From positions 134,287 to 198,286 of the forward strand of contig NW_012236497.1 in the NCBI RefSeq assembly GCF_000787575.1: a stretch of DNA of 64,000 nucleotides. The letters run 5' to 3'. This document shows, one piece after another, positions 45,138-55,783 of this stretch. Source of the stretch: Acytostelium subglobosum LB1 (lineage: Eukaryota; Evosea; Eumycetozoa; Acytosteliales; Acytosteliaceae). Under the pieces are notes generated by a model. The model saw only the letters and a list, made by a program, of their open reading frames with translations. It did no database searches and was not told the origin of the DNA. Positions within the stretch are counted from its first letter, which is position 1, and each line of letters opens with the position of its first letter. The position numbers and the translations under genes are program-made.

Positions 45138-47612
45138 ATGGAACCTGGTCTAGGAGCTGATGTGGCCCAAGGAGGAGGTAGTGGAATCAATGATCATGTT
45201 GATACCACCACAGTAGCAATCACAAACCAACATCAGCACCAACCAGCATTAGTGATGTTGGATCATACAACAGATGTCAGCAGTACAAGCACTGGAATCA
45301 CAAATATTGATGTGGCCGGTGATCAATTGATCGAGACACAGCATGATGATGAACCTAGACGCCCACTGGAGGCATTTCCCCACAAATCCGGCCTGTTCCC
45401 AATCCACGAGGCAGTGTACCACAACGACATGGCAACACTGATCGAGCACTTTGGCGAGCCAGACCTGCAGCTGCAACAACTGCAACTACAACAGACGCTG
45501 CAGTCGCCCGACGACAGCTTCAACAAGGAGGAGGACGACGATGACGACGACGACGAACCCCACGACTCGGGCAATATCAACATCAACGACCGCGACACGC
45601 TTGGACGCACACCCCTGATGTACTCCAACCAGGTCATCACGGTCAGGTACCTACTGTCCAACGGCGCCCGCGTCAATCTGCGCGACCAGGAGCGCCAGAC
45701 CTCGATGCATCGCGCGGCCATGTCCGGCCTGCACGACGTCCTCTCAGTCATGCTCGACTCGGGCGCACATATAAAGCGCGACAGCAATGGATGCACGCCA
45801 CTACATCTGTGCGCCACGAGTGGCAGTGTTCGATGCGCCACCGCCATGATGGAGCGCGGACCACGTCGCGTCAAGGCCGAAGCACGTGACAAGAAGGGCA
45901 AGACAGCGCTACACTACGCGGCCGAGTCTCCATCGCCCGACGACACAGCACTTTTGATTATCCGAGCGTTGGTCAATGGTGGCTCGATATTGGACTCAAA
46001 GGACAGGGAGAAGAAGACACCTCTACACCTGGCGTCGATCATGGGCAAGATCAAGTGCATCACATTCTTGCTGGAGAAGGGTGCCAATGCAGATGCCGCC
46101 GACTACTTTGGTGCGCTTGCTCTCCACTACGCTGTCACCAATCAGAACTGCCACAAGGCGGTCAAGTTGATGGTAGCGCGCGGCGCCAAAGTCAACACGG
46201 CCGACAACACTGGCCAGACACCAATTTTCTACGCGGCCAAGTCTGGACATCCGAAGAATGTCAAGGCACTGCTTCGCGCTGGCTCGACGGCCAACGTAAA
46301 GGACTACCAGAACAAGACACCGTTGCACTTCTCGCTGGACATTGCCAACCCGACCATATCGAGTATGTTGGTTTCGGCTGGCGCCGACGTCACGCTGAGG
46401 TACAAGTACGGACTGAAGGGCGAGCACGCGAGGGTCTCCAAGGTGGACCCATCATCATCCTCATCGGACGGCAGTGGCGACAAGTCGGATGATGCCTCAC
46501 AGGCACTGCATGCAGACATGTTTGGCTTCCTCCCCGACTCGTCGCTGACGGCTGCGCAGGTCAAGAAGTGGATGGACACAAAGGAGTACTATAACACGCT
46601 GCACAGACACAAGTCGAGCTTCGAGAAGCAGTGCGAGAAGAAGTGGGTCAAGATCATTGAGGGCTGGGCCAAGTACTCGGCCGCCAAGAGACAGACCAAG
46701 ATTGGACGTCTAGCGTGGAAGAGTGTGCCAGACTCTGTGCGTGGTCAACTCTGGAAGTTGATCCTTACGCCCGAGACCTTCCAGGCCAAGTCCAAAGTGA
46801 CCTACGAGCAACTACTCAACAACAACTCTGACTTTGTCAAGCAGATCGATCTGGACATTGACAGGACCTATCGCAACCATCTATTCTTTAGAGAAAGGTT
46901 CAACCAAGGGTATGTGTGTGTGGCATCAAGACATGTCTGCGAGACCAACTAACTCATACATCCATCAATCAATCATAGACAACAATCATTATTTAATGTA
47001 TTAAAGGCTTATAGTTTATATGATCAAGAGGTTGGATACTGTCAAGGAATGAGTGGAATAGCATCGATACTGCTGATGTACATGGAGGAGGAGCAGGCAT
47101 TCTGGGCACTGGTGGCACTAATGGAGTCGGACAAATATCAACTGCGTGGACTGTTCCTGCCGTCATTCCCCATGCTCTATCGCCACTACGCCATCCACGA
47201 AACACTCATACAGAAGGAGCTGCCCAAGCTTCAGACGCACTTTGGATTCGAGGGCATCTCCACCTCGATGTACGCCACCAAATGGTTCCTGACGGTGTTT
47301 AGCGGCAACCTGCCGTTCGCCCTGCTCATCCGCTTCTGGGACCTGGTGCTGACCAATGGCTACTTTGTCATCCACACGCTGGTCATCCACATTCTGCGCC
47401 AGAACCAGGAGACGCTGTGCAAGGACGGCTTTGAGAAGATCTTGCACTTCTTCTCATGTCTCGAATCCAACAGCATCGACATCTTCTCCTTCTGCAAGGC
47501 GGCCAAGAAGCATCGTATCTCAGAGAAGACCATTGGAAAGTTGCTCAAGAAACATGATGCCCTACAGGCACAGCTCAACCTTCAGCCACAAGTCGTGCTG
47601 CCGACCAATTAA
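45138..47612 (+). CDS. Ankyrin-repeat TBC-domain RabGAP (801 aa, 2 exons)
   Basis: This is a predicted GTPase-activating protein for a Rab, acting in membrane traffic. Exons are 45138-46909 and 46979-47612, with a GTATGT...CATAG intron. Residues about 90-440 hold eight or so ankyrin repeats, with typical TPLHLCATSGS, TALHYAAES, TPLHLASIMGK, TPIFYAAKSGH and TPLHFSLDI motifs. A poly-Glu/Asp tract is at about 130-138. The TBC domain begins near 530 with GRLAWKSVPDSVRGQLWKLI. Both catalytic fingers are intact: IDLDIDRTYRNH supplies the arginine and VGYCQGMSG the glutamine. The domain continues with the typical PLLR/FWDLVLTNGYFVIH region. The protein ends soon after the domain, in a Gln-rich tail. 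The domain order is unusual but known among amoebae. The target Rab is unknown. Confidence 0.9.
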
Positions 47613-47812
47613 TTAATCGAGAGACTGGTCCATGAATTAGCCGACTCCTTCCTCCAATCCATTGTAATAATAATACCTTTCTCCTCCATTCAGGACAAAA
47701 AACAGAATTTTATTTATCTCTATTACCGTACTTCTCTTTGCAAGCATCATTGATAATCCTGTGGAACATGTCGACAAAACAGTGTGAGGGATATTTGATC
47801 AATCAAATAAGA

Positions 47813-48567
47813 ATGTCAGATACTAACAGTGACCATTTAGACATTTTTTCACTTCCTGAGATTGTTTTGTTTTGGATAGTATCACTGTCATAAAGGTCAG
47901 CCTAAAGTCGACAGAAACTAAATGGAGGAAGTGGGCACGATCGATTGGTTTGGTCACATGGCGACTACATCATTTGTTAAAGTCAATCAACACAAGACTT
48001 AGAGTCAGGACCTTTGATGAACTCCAGTCACATGTTGATCATATCATTGACAATCGATACACGACATATTCAGAGCGAATCACTCATCTCTCAGTCAATT
48101 GGTTCAATCAACTCCACATGGAAGTAACGAAAGCGATGCGGTCTTGTCTATCTGAACTCCTCTCTTTCACGTGGCTACTTGATCATGCAGTGAACTTGCT
48201 CTCAGTCGAAGCACCAAAGTGTCTGCGGTCAGCATCACTAGTGATAAACAACGTGCTCTATGACAACCAGGAAATGGAAGATATTGAGACATCCATTGTC
48301 ACCTTGGCATCGCTCATCTCACTCAAGAGCGTCTCATTCAGTATATTCTGGACATCTGATGAAGGGTTGCCCTATGGGGAATGCTATGACAATGCCTTTA
48401 TAATCCTTCCCATCGTAACAGCATTGACCCGTCCAAGTTGTGCGTCATGGCTTCAATCCCTTCAGTCACTCTCTTTGCAATACTTGGCGCCCTCGGATAT
48501 GTTCCAGAACTCACAACAGTTGTTTGGATGTCTCCCAAGTCTCTGTCCCCATCCACAACGAAATTGA
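47813..48567 (+). pseudogene. F-box-type gene, truncated and frameshifted (tandem copy 1)
   Basis: From ATG at 47813 one frame gives a short F-box-like start, DIFSLPEIVLFWIVSLS, then a stop. One base fewer than in copy 2 lies between this and KSTETKWRKWARSIGLVTWR, so the frame changes. The remainder aligns with copy 2 through HHLLKSINTRLR, SHVDHIIDNRY, ERITHLSV and SWLQSLQSLSLQYLAPSDMF. It then ends abruptly after PSLCPHPQRN, about 220 residues short of copy 2. F-box proteins recruit substrates to SCF ubiquitin ligases. The truncation and shift suggest a decayed duplicate. Leucine-rich repeats in the tail are suggested only by periodic leucines. Confidence 0.65.
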
Positions 48568-48636
48568 TCACATGATCAAACATTGCTATTGACCTCCTCC
48601 AACCAAAGCCTCGGCTATATATAAATAGTCACGTCA

Positions 48637-50087
48637 ATGATGTTGCCACAGATAGTTTGGTTTAGGATAGTGTCCGTAGCTCTGATGTCCTGTCTAAGAT
48701 CAACAGATTCTAAATGGAGAAAGTGGCAAGATCTATTTGTTTAGTCTCATGGCAACTACATCATTTGTTAAAGTCAATCAACACAAGACTTAGAATCAGC
48801 TCGATCAATGATCTTGAGTCACATGTTGATCACATCGTCGACAATCGATTCACAATACATCCAGAACGAATCACTCATCTCTCTGTCCAATCGTTGGAAG
48901 ATCGATTCAATATCTCAATGTCCCAGACAATCCGGTCTTTCCTCTCTGAACTATGCTCGTTCAAGTCGACACTTGTTAACGCTGAGCATATTCTATTGGA
49001 GAGTACTGGTACAGATACACCCAAGAGTCTTCGATCAGTGACATTGGTGATAAACAACGAGCTCTATGAAGGCGAGAGAATGAATGAAATAGCGTTGAAC
49101 ATTGTCAACTTGGCGTCGCATTTTACACTCCAGAGTCTCTCGTTCCGTATTCACTGGACTATTGAAGGTATGCCCTATGAATGTCCGGACAATACCTACT
49201 TCATTCTTCCTATTATAACAGCATTGAACAATCCCATCTGTGCAACATGGCTACAATCCCTGCAGTCACTCTCATTGAAATTCTTGGCTCCATCTGATAT
49301 ATTCCAGAACAAAGAGCAATTGTTTAGTTTCCTCTTAAGTCTCTGTAACCTAAGAAGTCTTGCAATCGTAGTCTGTCAGGATACAGACCTGGACCAAACA
49401 CAGGTGGAGCAGGTGAACGATCATCTGCTCACCTATCTCCGACATGCACCCAGTGGTGGACGACTTTACAAACTTGACTACCGGCTGATGATGTGCGAGG
49501 GTACGGGTCACCAACTCTTGACCTTCCTCCTCTGTGATCAAACATGTACCATACAAGACTTGACAATCATGACACTGTTTGCCAACCTACCATATCCAAT
49601 TGGTCGACGACTCCATCGACTTGGGATCACTCATTCTCCGCAGAGTGATCACGACACCATGATTGAAGACATAGATTACTTTCCTGTATTTAGATATACC
49701 ATTCGTTCAGAGAGTCAACATAGTTTTACTCGATTGAGTCAGTCACTATCACATGTTGACCATGTCGACCTTGGATATGTCAACGAATCTCAGTGGTATG
49801 TTTTGGACTCTATTGCCAGAGCAAACTCATACCCATCATCCATCTCACTCCGAGTACATTATGGCGGTGAACACATGCTCAATGACATTGTCAGACTATT
49901 CAACAAACCAATATGTCTCTATATCCAGCTGACTATAGTAAGGCTAGAAGATGACCCAGAAGTAACCCGAGATGTTACCAGGGTGCGTCAAGTTCTCCAA
50001 ACAGCCATCGACCAAAACCCTAACATTCTAAACAAAGACTCATGTCTACATTCAGAACGTCTCATTGAGCATGGCTGGGTAATATAA
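48637..50087 (+). CDS. F-box-type protein with one-base shift after the F-box (tandem copy 2)
   Basis: From ATG at 48637 the frame reads MMLPQIVWFRIVSV, MSCLRSTDSKWRKWQD and stops at about 48744. The body continues in another frame from ATG at 48714 (MEKVARSICLVSWQL) for 457 residues to 50087. Against copy 1 (KWRKWARSIG, written with GGGCACGA) this copy lacks one G, which explains the break. The 457-residue frame is otherwise clean, with NDLESHVDHIVDNR, SWLQSLQSLSLK-like and SLCNLRSLAIVVCQD segments typical of dictyostelid F-box/LRR-like proteins. Either it is a recent pseudogene, or it starts at 48714 without an F-box, or the base is an assembly error. It converges on the U1-C gene. Confidence 0.6.
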
Positions 50088-50386
50088 TAAAATAGGACAG
50101 CAGCTGCATCGTTGGAAATGATTGATTGATAACCGAGACTAAAGAGGTATCGGGGGATTCATTTATTACAGCAAGTGAGTAGTAGCGATTGAGATATGTG
50201 TTATGTACTTGCGCAGTAGTAACATTAAGGAACATGAGTATGTTCGCTTGCTTGGAGTCTGTTGCCACCTATTTGCTCACTCGCTAGCTCGATCACTCGA
50301 TCACTCGATCCCTCGCTCACCTGACTCATTCATTCGATCGATTATTGATATGTATATGTCCAAACTTAATGGACACCTGTGCTTGC

Positions 50387-51057
50387 TTAGGATTGGATGT
50401 TGTTTGGTTGCATTCCGTGATGATGTGGAGGAGGCATTCCATGCTGAGGCGGCATTCCATGCTGAGGAGGCATGCCATGATGAGGTGGAGGCATACCATG
50501 CTGGGGTGGCATACCATGATGGGACATGCCATGAGGAGGGCCTCCTTCCCAATGAGGTGGTGGGCCATTTGGTGGCATCTGCTGATGATGATGTTGTTGG
50601 TGCTGTTGATGTTGTTGATGTTGTTGTGAATGCATTGGAGGTGATCCATTTGGTGGCATGTTATGATATGGGAACGGTCCACCCTGTTGATGATGCATAC
50701 CAGGATGATCAAACTGACCTGGTGGAGGCATCATATTAGGTGGTGGCATGAGTCCAGGGTGCATACCTAATTGGTTGATTGATTGATTGAGTATTAGTGA
50801 TCATTCATTCAATCAATCATGTGATCGTCAATCAAGTACTTACCGAATTGTGGAGGCATGAACTGAGGCATTCCTCCCCTAGCCTGCATGTCTCTCATCT
50901 TTTGTTCACTCATTGCTCTAAGATAGTCAGGTTCAAACTGTTTATAATATAATGATACAGCCTGTTGATGTACCTTTCCTATATTATGTGACTTTCTAAC
51001 TGATGGTGAGTCATGAGTAAGGTACTTATCGCAGTACTCGCAGTAATACTTTGGCAT
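50387..51057 (-). CDS. snrpC: U1 small nuclear ribonucleoprotein C (197 aa, 2 exons)
   Basis: U1-C stabilises base pairing of U1 snRNA with the 5' splice site in the spliceosome. Exons are 51057-50844 and 50766-50387. The N-terminus [18 protein letters not shown] with [12 protein letters not shown] gives the matrin-type C2H2 zinc finger, with Cys6, Cys9, His24 and His30, and matches the family signature. Residues 31-70 keep the [18 protein letters not shown] helix region. The tail is Pro/Met/Gly/His-rich ([20 protein letters not shown]), as in other U1-C proteins. Its HQQ repeats are encoded by tandem codons. It shares a 211-bp divergent promoter region with the adenylate kinase 6 gene. Confidence 0.95.
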
Positions 51058-51268
51058 CTTCTATGTATATATGTATATGTATAAGTATGTATAACTGTAC
51101 AAGTCAATGATTGATTGGATGAATGATGATGAAGAATGAGATGAGTTCACAAAAGAGACCTTTTGATAATTTTTCGAAAGTTGAAGGTTGTCGACAACGA
51201 AAGAATGAGTTAGATTGACGACTCGTCTTAAACTTATCTACAAATACATAACATAAATATAGCATACA
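51058..51268. promoter_or_regulatory. Short divergent promoter region, U1-C and AK6
   Basis: Only 211 bases separate the ATG codons of the two divergent genes. The region contains TATATATGTATATGTATAAG at 51065-51086 and an AT-rich stretch before 51268. It probably serves as a bidirectional promoter; no further site is named. Confidence 0.5.
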
Positions 51269-51941
51269 ATGTCAAAGAGAACTAGACCCAACATATTGGT
51301 ATGAATAATTTATCAAATCAATCAAATAATCAATCAAATAATCAAACTTACTCATTTAATGAATGAATGGACCGACAGATCACAGGAACACCAGGCACGG
51401 GCAAGACAAGTCTTTCAGCAGAGTTGTCATCGACTCATGGAATGAAACATGTGGATATATCGGCATTGGTAAAGGAGAAGGATTTACATGATGGTTGGGA
51501 CGAAGAGTTCCAATGTTACATCCTGGACGAGGATAAAGTATGCGATGAACTCGAAGATGTTATGGCACCAGGTGGTGTAATTGTCGATCATCACGGTTGT
51601 GAATGGTTCCCAGAGCGTTGGTTCGATCTTGTAATAGTACTACGTACAGATACTCAATCATTATATGAACGTCTAGTCAAGAGGTATGTTTGATTCATGG
51701 AGGTGATTGAATGAGTGGACTGGAATGGAATGGACTGACTTTGGAGCAATCATACCAATGTAGGAACTATAATGATAAGAAGATAGAGAATAATATAGAT
51801 TGTGAGATTATGCAGATGATATTGGAGGAGGCAATGTCATCGTACAAGCCAGAGATTGTAATGGAGATGCAGTCCAACTCAATCGAGGACAATGAGAATA
51901 ATCAAAAAGTCATTGGCGAGTGGATACAAGCTTGGAAATAA
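51269..51941 (+). CDS. ak6: Adenylate kinase isoenzyme 6 / Fap7 homologue (170 aa, 3 exons)
   Basis: This nuclear ATPase and adenylate kinase helps mature the 18S rRNA of the small ribosomal subunit with Rps14. Exons are 51269-51298, 51379-51683 and 51764-51941. Exon 1 codes only MSKRTRPNIL; joining it to exon 2 gives the P-loop ITGTPGTGKTS (residues 11-21). HVDISALVKEKDLHDGWDEE, VIVDHHGCEWFPERWFDLV and VLRTDTQSLYERLVKRNY are the family signatures. The last includes the lid arginine. The tail NIDCEIMQMILEEAMSSY matches the C-terminus of the human protein. The length equals the usual 170-172 residues. The 30-bp first exon is easily missed by gene callers. Confidence 0.95.
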
Positions 51942-51994
51942 AGATATTGATTGATTGAATGAATTGATTGACGTTGATTGGATTGGATTGGAGA

Positions 51995-53611
51995 TTATGA
52001 TGGAGGGAATGGTGGAATTATTCCTGGATTGAAGTTTGCTAGAGAGGCTGTCACCTCGTCCATGTCTAGTTCCAGCACATCTTGGATATAGTGCGCTATT
52101 TCAATGTTATCAATGTTGGCATGTAGTTTGGACTCTATTGATTCTTTGATATCTTGATTATCGCCAGAGTAGTATGTGTACAAGTTGACATCGACTCCTG
52201 TATGTCCACTGGTTGTGAAGCCGACCAGAGCACGCTCCCCAATGAACCGGCCGAGGAAGCTTGCGAACGATCCATTGTTGTTGGCACTCCAGAAAGACTG
52301 CAATAGCTCCAGCTCCGATGTTGTGAAGTTGAAGGGAGACTGATCCCAATTGCCTGGCTTGTAATATTTGTTGACGACAGAGTTGATCACAGAGTTGTTT
52401 GTGGCGACACTAGCATCAGTGACGTTGACTCTAGTGGCAAAGATCTCCTTCTCCATCGTGGCTGCTGACGCGGTAAAGTTGAGAAGTACATCCGGGAGCC
52501 ACTTGTACGTGGGGTAGACGTGTGCGTCGGGCTGGAAGCCCAAGGTGATACCGCCTGTCTCATGGTCGGCAGTTGCCAGCACTAACGTGTTCCTGTCATT
52601 GGCGGCAAAGTCCAGGACTGCGTTGAACGCATCGTCAAAGTTGAGTGTCTCATATATCTGTGCGGCGGCGTCGTTGCTGTGTCCGGCCAGGTCGATCTTG
52701 GCGCCCTCCACCATTATGATGAAGCCATGCTGATTATCCTGCGCCAGTAACTCCAATGCCTTAACTGTCATCTCTTTCAGCGTGGGGATATCTGTCATCT
52801 TCTGATTGATCCTGTCAATGTCGTAGGGTATGTCATGTGGCGTGAACAGTCCTATCATCTTGCCCTTGTTGACTTGAAGCATGCTCGTTCGATTGTACAC
52901 CATTGAGTATTGATTCACTTGCTGAGCCTTGTCCAACATTGTTTGATTGAAGAACTGTGATCCACCGCCCAAGGCCACGGTCATGTCCATGTCCATCATC
53001 TGTGTGGCAATAAAGTCCTCTGTCTTGCGGGTCGTTGAATGAGCGTAGAAACAGGCAGGTGTGGCGTCGGTGACGCGTGTGGTCGTGACGACACCCGTCT
53101 TCATGCCCTTGAGGCGGGCGGCCTCAAACAGCGTGCCAACAGGTTTGTAGTTGTGATCGACACTCACGGCATCATTGTTGGCGTGGACGCCAGTGGCGTA
53201 GGCTGTGGCGCCGGCGGCCGAGTCGGTGACATCGCTGCTGTATGAAGCGGTGCGCACTGTGCCAACGAGATGGGAGTCCAGTTTGAGGGGCATGTACTCG
53301 ACGCCATTCATGTGAGCCTGGGCCAGACGAGCCATTGTAGCGGCGGCCGGTCCGAATCCATCGCCAATCATAATGATCACATTGAGTGGGCTGCGCGACC
53401 TATGTCTGGGTACGAGCAATCCAACCAACAGACTAATAGTCAACAACACAAGTATACATCCACCAATTACCAATATCCATTTGATCAATCTCTTCCTCTT
53501 CTCCTGTTTTCTCTTTGGATCTTCTTCTGATTGAGGTATTACATTATTATTATCATTGTTGTTATTGTCAGTGTTTAGTTTATCTAGTTCATAAGGTATG
53601 GATGATGACAT
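51995..53611 (-). CDS. Alkaline phosphatase, type II membrane form (538 aa)
   Basis: This phosphomonoesterase resembles fungal vacuolar Pho8 in layout. A cytoplasmic tail of about 40 residues with an Asn-rich stretch precedes one membrane anchor (about 44-68, WILVIGGCILVLLTISLLVG), then the catalytic domain. IIMIGDGFG (Asp84) and DVTDSAAGATAYATG carry the metal-binding Asp and the nucleophile Ser131. VGVVTTTRVTDATPACFYAH, MVEGAKIDLAGHSND, ATADHETGG and TSGHTGVDVNLY supply the remaining zinc and magnesium ligands. The ORF is intronless from ATG at 53611. Localisation is likely vacuolar, contractile-vacuole or cell-surface, by analogy. It is convergent with AK6, 53 bases from its stop codon. 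Confidence 0.95.
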   Translation of the reverse strand: MSSSIPYELDKLNTDNNNNDNNNVIPQSEEDPKRKQEKRKRLIKWILVIGGCILVLLTISLLVGLLVPRHRSRSPLNVIIMIGDGFGPAAATMARLAQAHMNGVEYMPLKLDSHLVGTVRTASYSSDVTDSAAGATAYATGVHANNDAVSVDHNYKPVGTLFEAARLKGMKTGVVTTTRVTDATPACFYAHSTTRKTEDFIATQMMDMDMTVALGGGSQFFNQTMLDKAQQVNQYSMVYNRTSMLQVNKGKMIGLFTPHDIPYDIDRINQKMTDIPTLKEMTVKALELLAQDNQHGFIIMVEGAKIDLAGHSNDAAAQIYETLNFDDAFNAVLDFAANDRNTLVLATADHETGGITLGFQPDAHVYPTYKWLPDVLLNFTASAATMEKEIFATRVNVTDASVATNNSVINSVVNKYYKPGNWDQSPFNFTTSELELLQSFWSANNNGSFASFLGRFIGERALVGFTTSGHTGVDVNLYTYYSGDNQDIKESIESKLHANIDNIEIAHYIQDVLELDMDEVTASLANFNPGIIPPFPPS

Positions 53612-54312
53612 GTTATATCTCTTTTATCTATATCTCTATAACATTCAATCAATCAATCTATCAATCATACATACTACATCAAGTGTGATTGGTATGGTAT
53701 ACACCTGCAATCAATCATCAAAGAGTTAGTACTTAGAGTGGTTGGTGGTGTTTAATCTATTGACTATGATGTGTTTGTGTGTGTTGCGCTACAAAGGATA
53801 CAACTATCCAATAACACAACTACATCAACAGTGGAGAGGGATTGTCAAATGAACCACCATCGAGGGTATTCATTCAGACCCTCACTACCCACCCATTTGG
53901 TTAACAGCTAAACAAATAATATCTATCTGTATCTCTCTATAACATTGAATCAATCAATCATAATTAAATTATTTGTTTGTTGTCAATTACTTGAGTGATG
54001 AACCTTTGACCTCCCTTAAGTCCCCCTAGATGCTTATCCGAATACCCTGGAATCGATCTATCTCATGTGCTCTGATGTTGGGCAAGTCAATCAAAACAGA
54101 ATCTAGACATTGTTCCGACTTGTGAAACGTCATTACAACCAAGTAGTGAATATCCCTGAAGGATTATGAAGATATCTGCGCAATGCGGAGGTCCTTGAAT
54201 GAACTGCCTCACTTGGTTCAAAGTCATTTGAAGTTTGGTATCCAGACCATGATAAGACTTAGGCTTCACAAAAACAAATTCAAATACAAATATATATACT
54301 AATACAAATACA
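53612..54312. other. Intergenic region upstream of alkaline phosphatase
   Basis: This contains ATCA repeats near 53645-53660 and 53945-53965 and otherwise unremarkable AT-rich sequence. Just before 54313 lies AATACAAATACA-type sequence, as upstream of the other members of the pseudo-GTPase family. A 186-codon minus-strand frame (54087-54647) lies opposite copy 3 and is a shadow of it. Confidence 0.5.
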
Positions 54313-54954
54313 ATGGTGATCCCAGCTGACTCGATCAAGTGCGTCGCCGTGGGGTGTATGCTGGCCCTGAGAAGAAGAAGGAGAATGCAGACGAGTGCAA
54401 GATCCAGATGACAGTGGACAACATTCCATGCACAATCACTTTTGTTGATGCCACTGTAATTGACGAATACAACTACAAGCTTTGGGATGAGGTCATCTAC
54501 CCAGGAACAGATATCCACTTGGTCTGTTGCAAACCAAACTACCTCCATACCATACCACGAATGTGGATGGTGAGTATCCCTTGATTGCCTATAGTTGAGA
54601 AGGATGTACATAATCATCATATTGACCCCAGACTCACCAAACTCCACATCAAAGGATGTCCACCATATCTGTTATCACGGAGGATCCAAGTGGACACCAC
54701 GATTGATGGTTGGATTGACTGATGACGACCGAGACTATAAGGAGATTGCCAAGTTTCTTCGTCCCCATTTAGTCATCAGTCGCCCAATCGATAAGGAAAC
54801 TGAGGACCTCCTAAACAAGGAATTTCTAAAGATTAAAGCCATAAAGTACTTCCAAGCAGCCAACCTTTCGAGCAAGGCGATCGAGGCCGTCCTTGAAGAG
54901 GCAGTCCGTCAAGTGAGAATTCGCCGCAATAAGATAACATGCACATTACTCTGA
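54313..54954 (+). pseudogene. Rho-like pseudo-GTPase family, copy 3 (one-base shift)
   Basis: The start MVIPADSIKCVAVG is followed by a one-base shift relative to copies 1 and 2. The next frame then runs GVYAGPEKKKENADECKIQ, VDNIPCTITFVDATVIDEY and YPGTDIHLVCCKPNYLH to a GTGAGT donor at about 54569. After an intron ending near ATCAAAG (54652) exon 2 is fully open: DVHHICYHGG, RLMVGLTDDDRDYKE, SRPIDKETEDLLNKEF, KAIKYFQAANLSSKAIEAVL and the terminal CTLL. This is the least damaged member of the family in the window, with one visible lesion. It lies in tandem with copy 4, same strand. Confidence 0.75.
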
Positions 54955-55037
54955 AGATCTGGTCCAACTCAATAAGATAGTTTGGACGTTATTAATTTTG
55001 GCTAACAACTTATACAAATACAAATATAATTACAAAT

Positions 55038-55220
55038 ATGGAGATCACTTCTGACTCTATCAAGTGTGTAGCCGTCGGGTGGTTGGTTGGCCCTGAGAGA
55101 AGGCAGAGGAGTGCAAGATCCAAATGACAGTGGACAACATCCCATGTACAATCACATTAGTTGACGCCACTGTCATTGACCTATACAATTACAAGTACTG
55201 GGAGGAGGTCATCTACCCAT
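55038..55220 (+). pseudogene. Rho-like pseudo-GTPase family, copy 4 (truncated)
   Basis: The start MEITSDSIKCVAVGWLVGPE is preceded by ACAAAT repeats. A small deletion shifts the frame, then VDNIPCTITLVDATVIDLY and WEEVIYPC follow. Homology stops at about 55220, before the LVC motif, and no second exon is present. The downstream sequence leads into the ZNF706-like gene. It is a clear fragment, 84 bases after the end of copy 3. Confidence 0.75.
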
Positions 55221-55394
55221 GCAACAGTCACCGACTAATCTCGAACCCAACAATACCATCACCATTACAAGATTGTTCTAAGCCATCATTGGTGTCCAAC
55301 ACAAGTTGTGTCTTTCTGATTTTTTTAAAGTCGGTCACGACTTGTCGTTACTCCATTGTCAACAAGGTGCATACAGATACACAAACAAACAAAC

Positions 55395-55783
55395 ATGACT
55401 AGAGGAAAGCAAAAGGTTGGTGATAGAGAGTAGTGAGAGAGAAGAGAGAGAGAGAGATTTGATGTTATCTCATTCATGTAAGACACTTACACCTCCACTT
55501 CACTCAACTCTATTCAAAAGATTGACGCTCAGAAGAGAAACCAGGAGAAGCAACAGGATCAGAAGGGAAGCCAGATCGAGCACAGAGCTGCTGCATTTAA
55601 GCTTCAATGTAATGTCTGCATGGTAGGTCATTGTTGTCGTAGGAGTTCATTGACTCGCGAGTTCTGTTGTTGACACTTCAATCATTCAAACACAAACAGG
55701 CCAACATTACACATGAGAATCAAGTTGCGCAACATTATGAATCTAAGCATCCTGGGAGACCAGTCACGCCCATTCGAAAGTAA
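55395..55783 (+). CDS. ZNF706-like small zinc-finger protein (68 aa, 3 exons)
   Basis: This small C2H2 protein belongs to the family of human ZNF706 and plant At2g23090. Human ZNF706 affects stem-cell state and protein aggregation, but the molecular role in amoebae is unknown. Exons are 55395-55415, 55521-55622 and 55700-55783; the joined frame is complete. The N-terminus MTRGKQKIDAQKRNQEKQQ matches the family's MTRGQQK start and lysine/glutamine-rich helix. AAAFKLQCNVCM and then HYESKHPGRPVTP give Cys37, Cys40, His53 and His58. Short exons make it invisible to simple frame scans. Intron 1 starts GTTGGT and is the weakest junction of the model. Confidence 0.85.

Noticed and set aside
50155-50180. 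TTACAGCAA, close to the conserved 11-mer of Dictyostelium class I RNAs
   Set aside because: Two bases differ and no terminal stem of the right spacing is visible.
54087-54647. 186-codon minus-strand frame
   Set aside because: It lies opposite pseudo-GTPase copy 3, whose homology is on the plus strand; the frame is a shadow.
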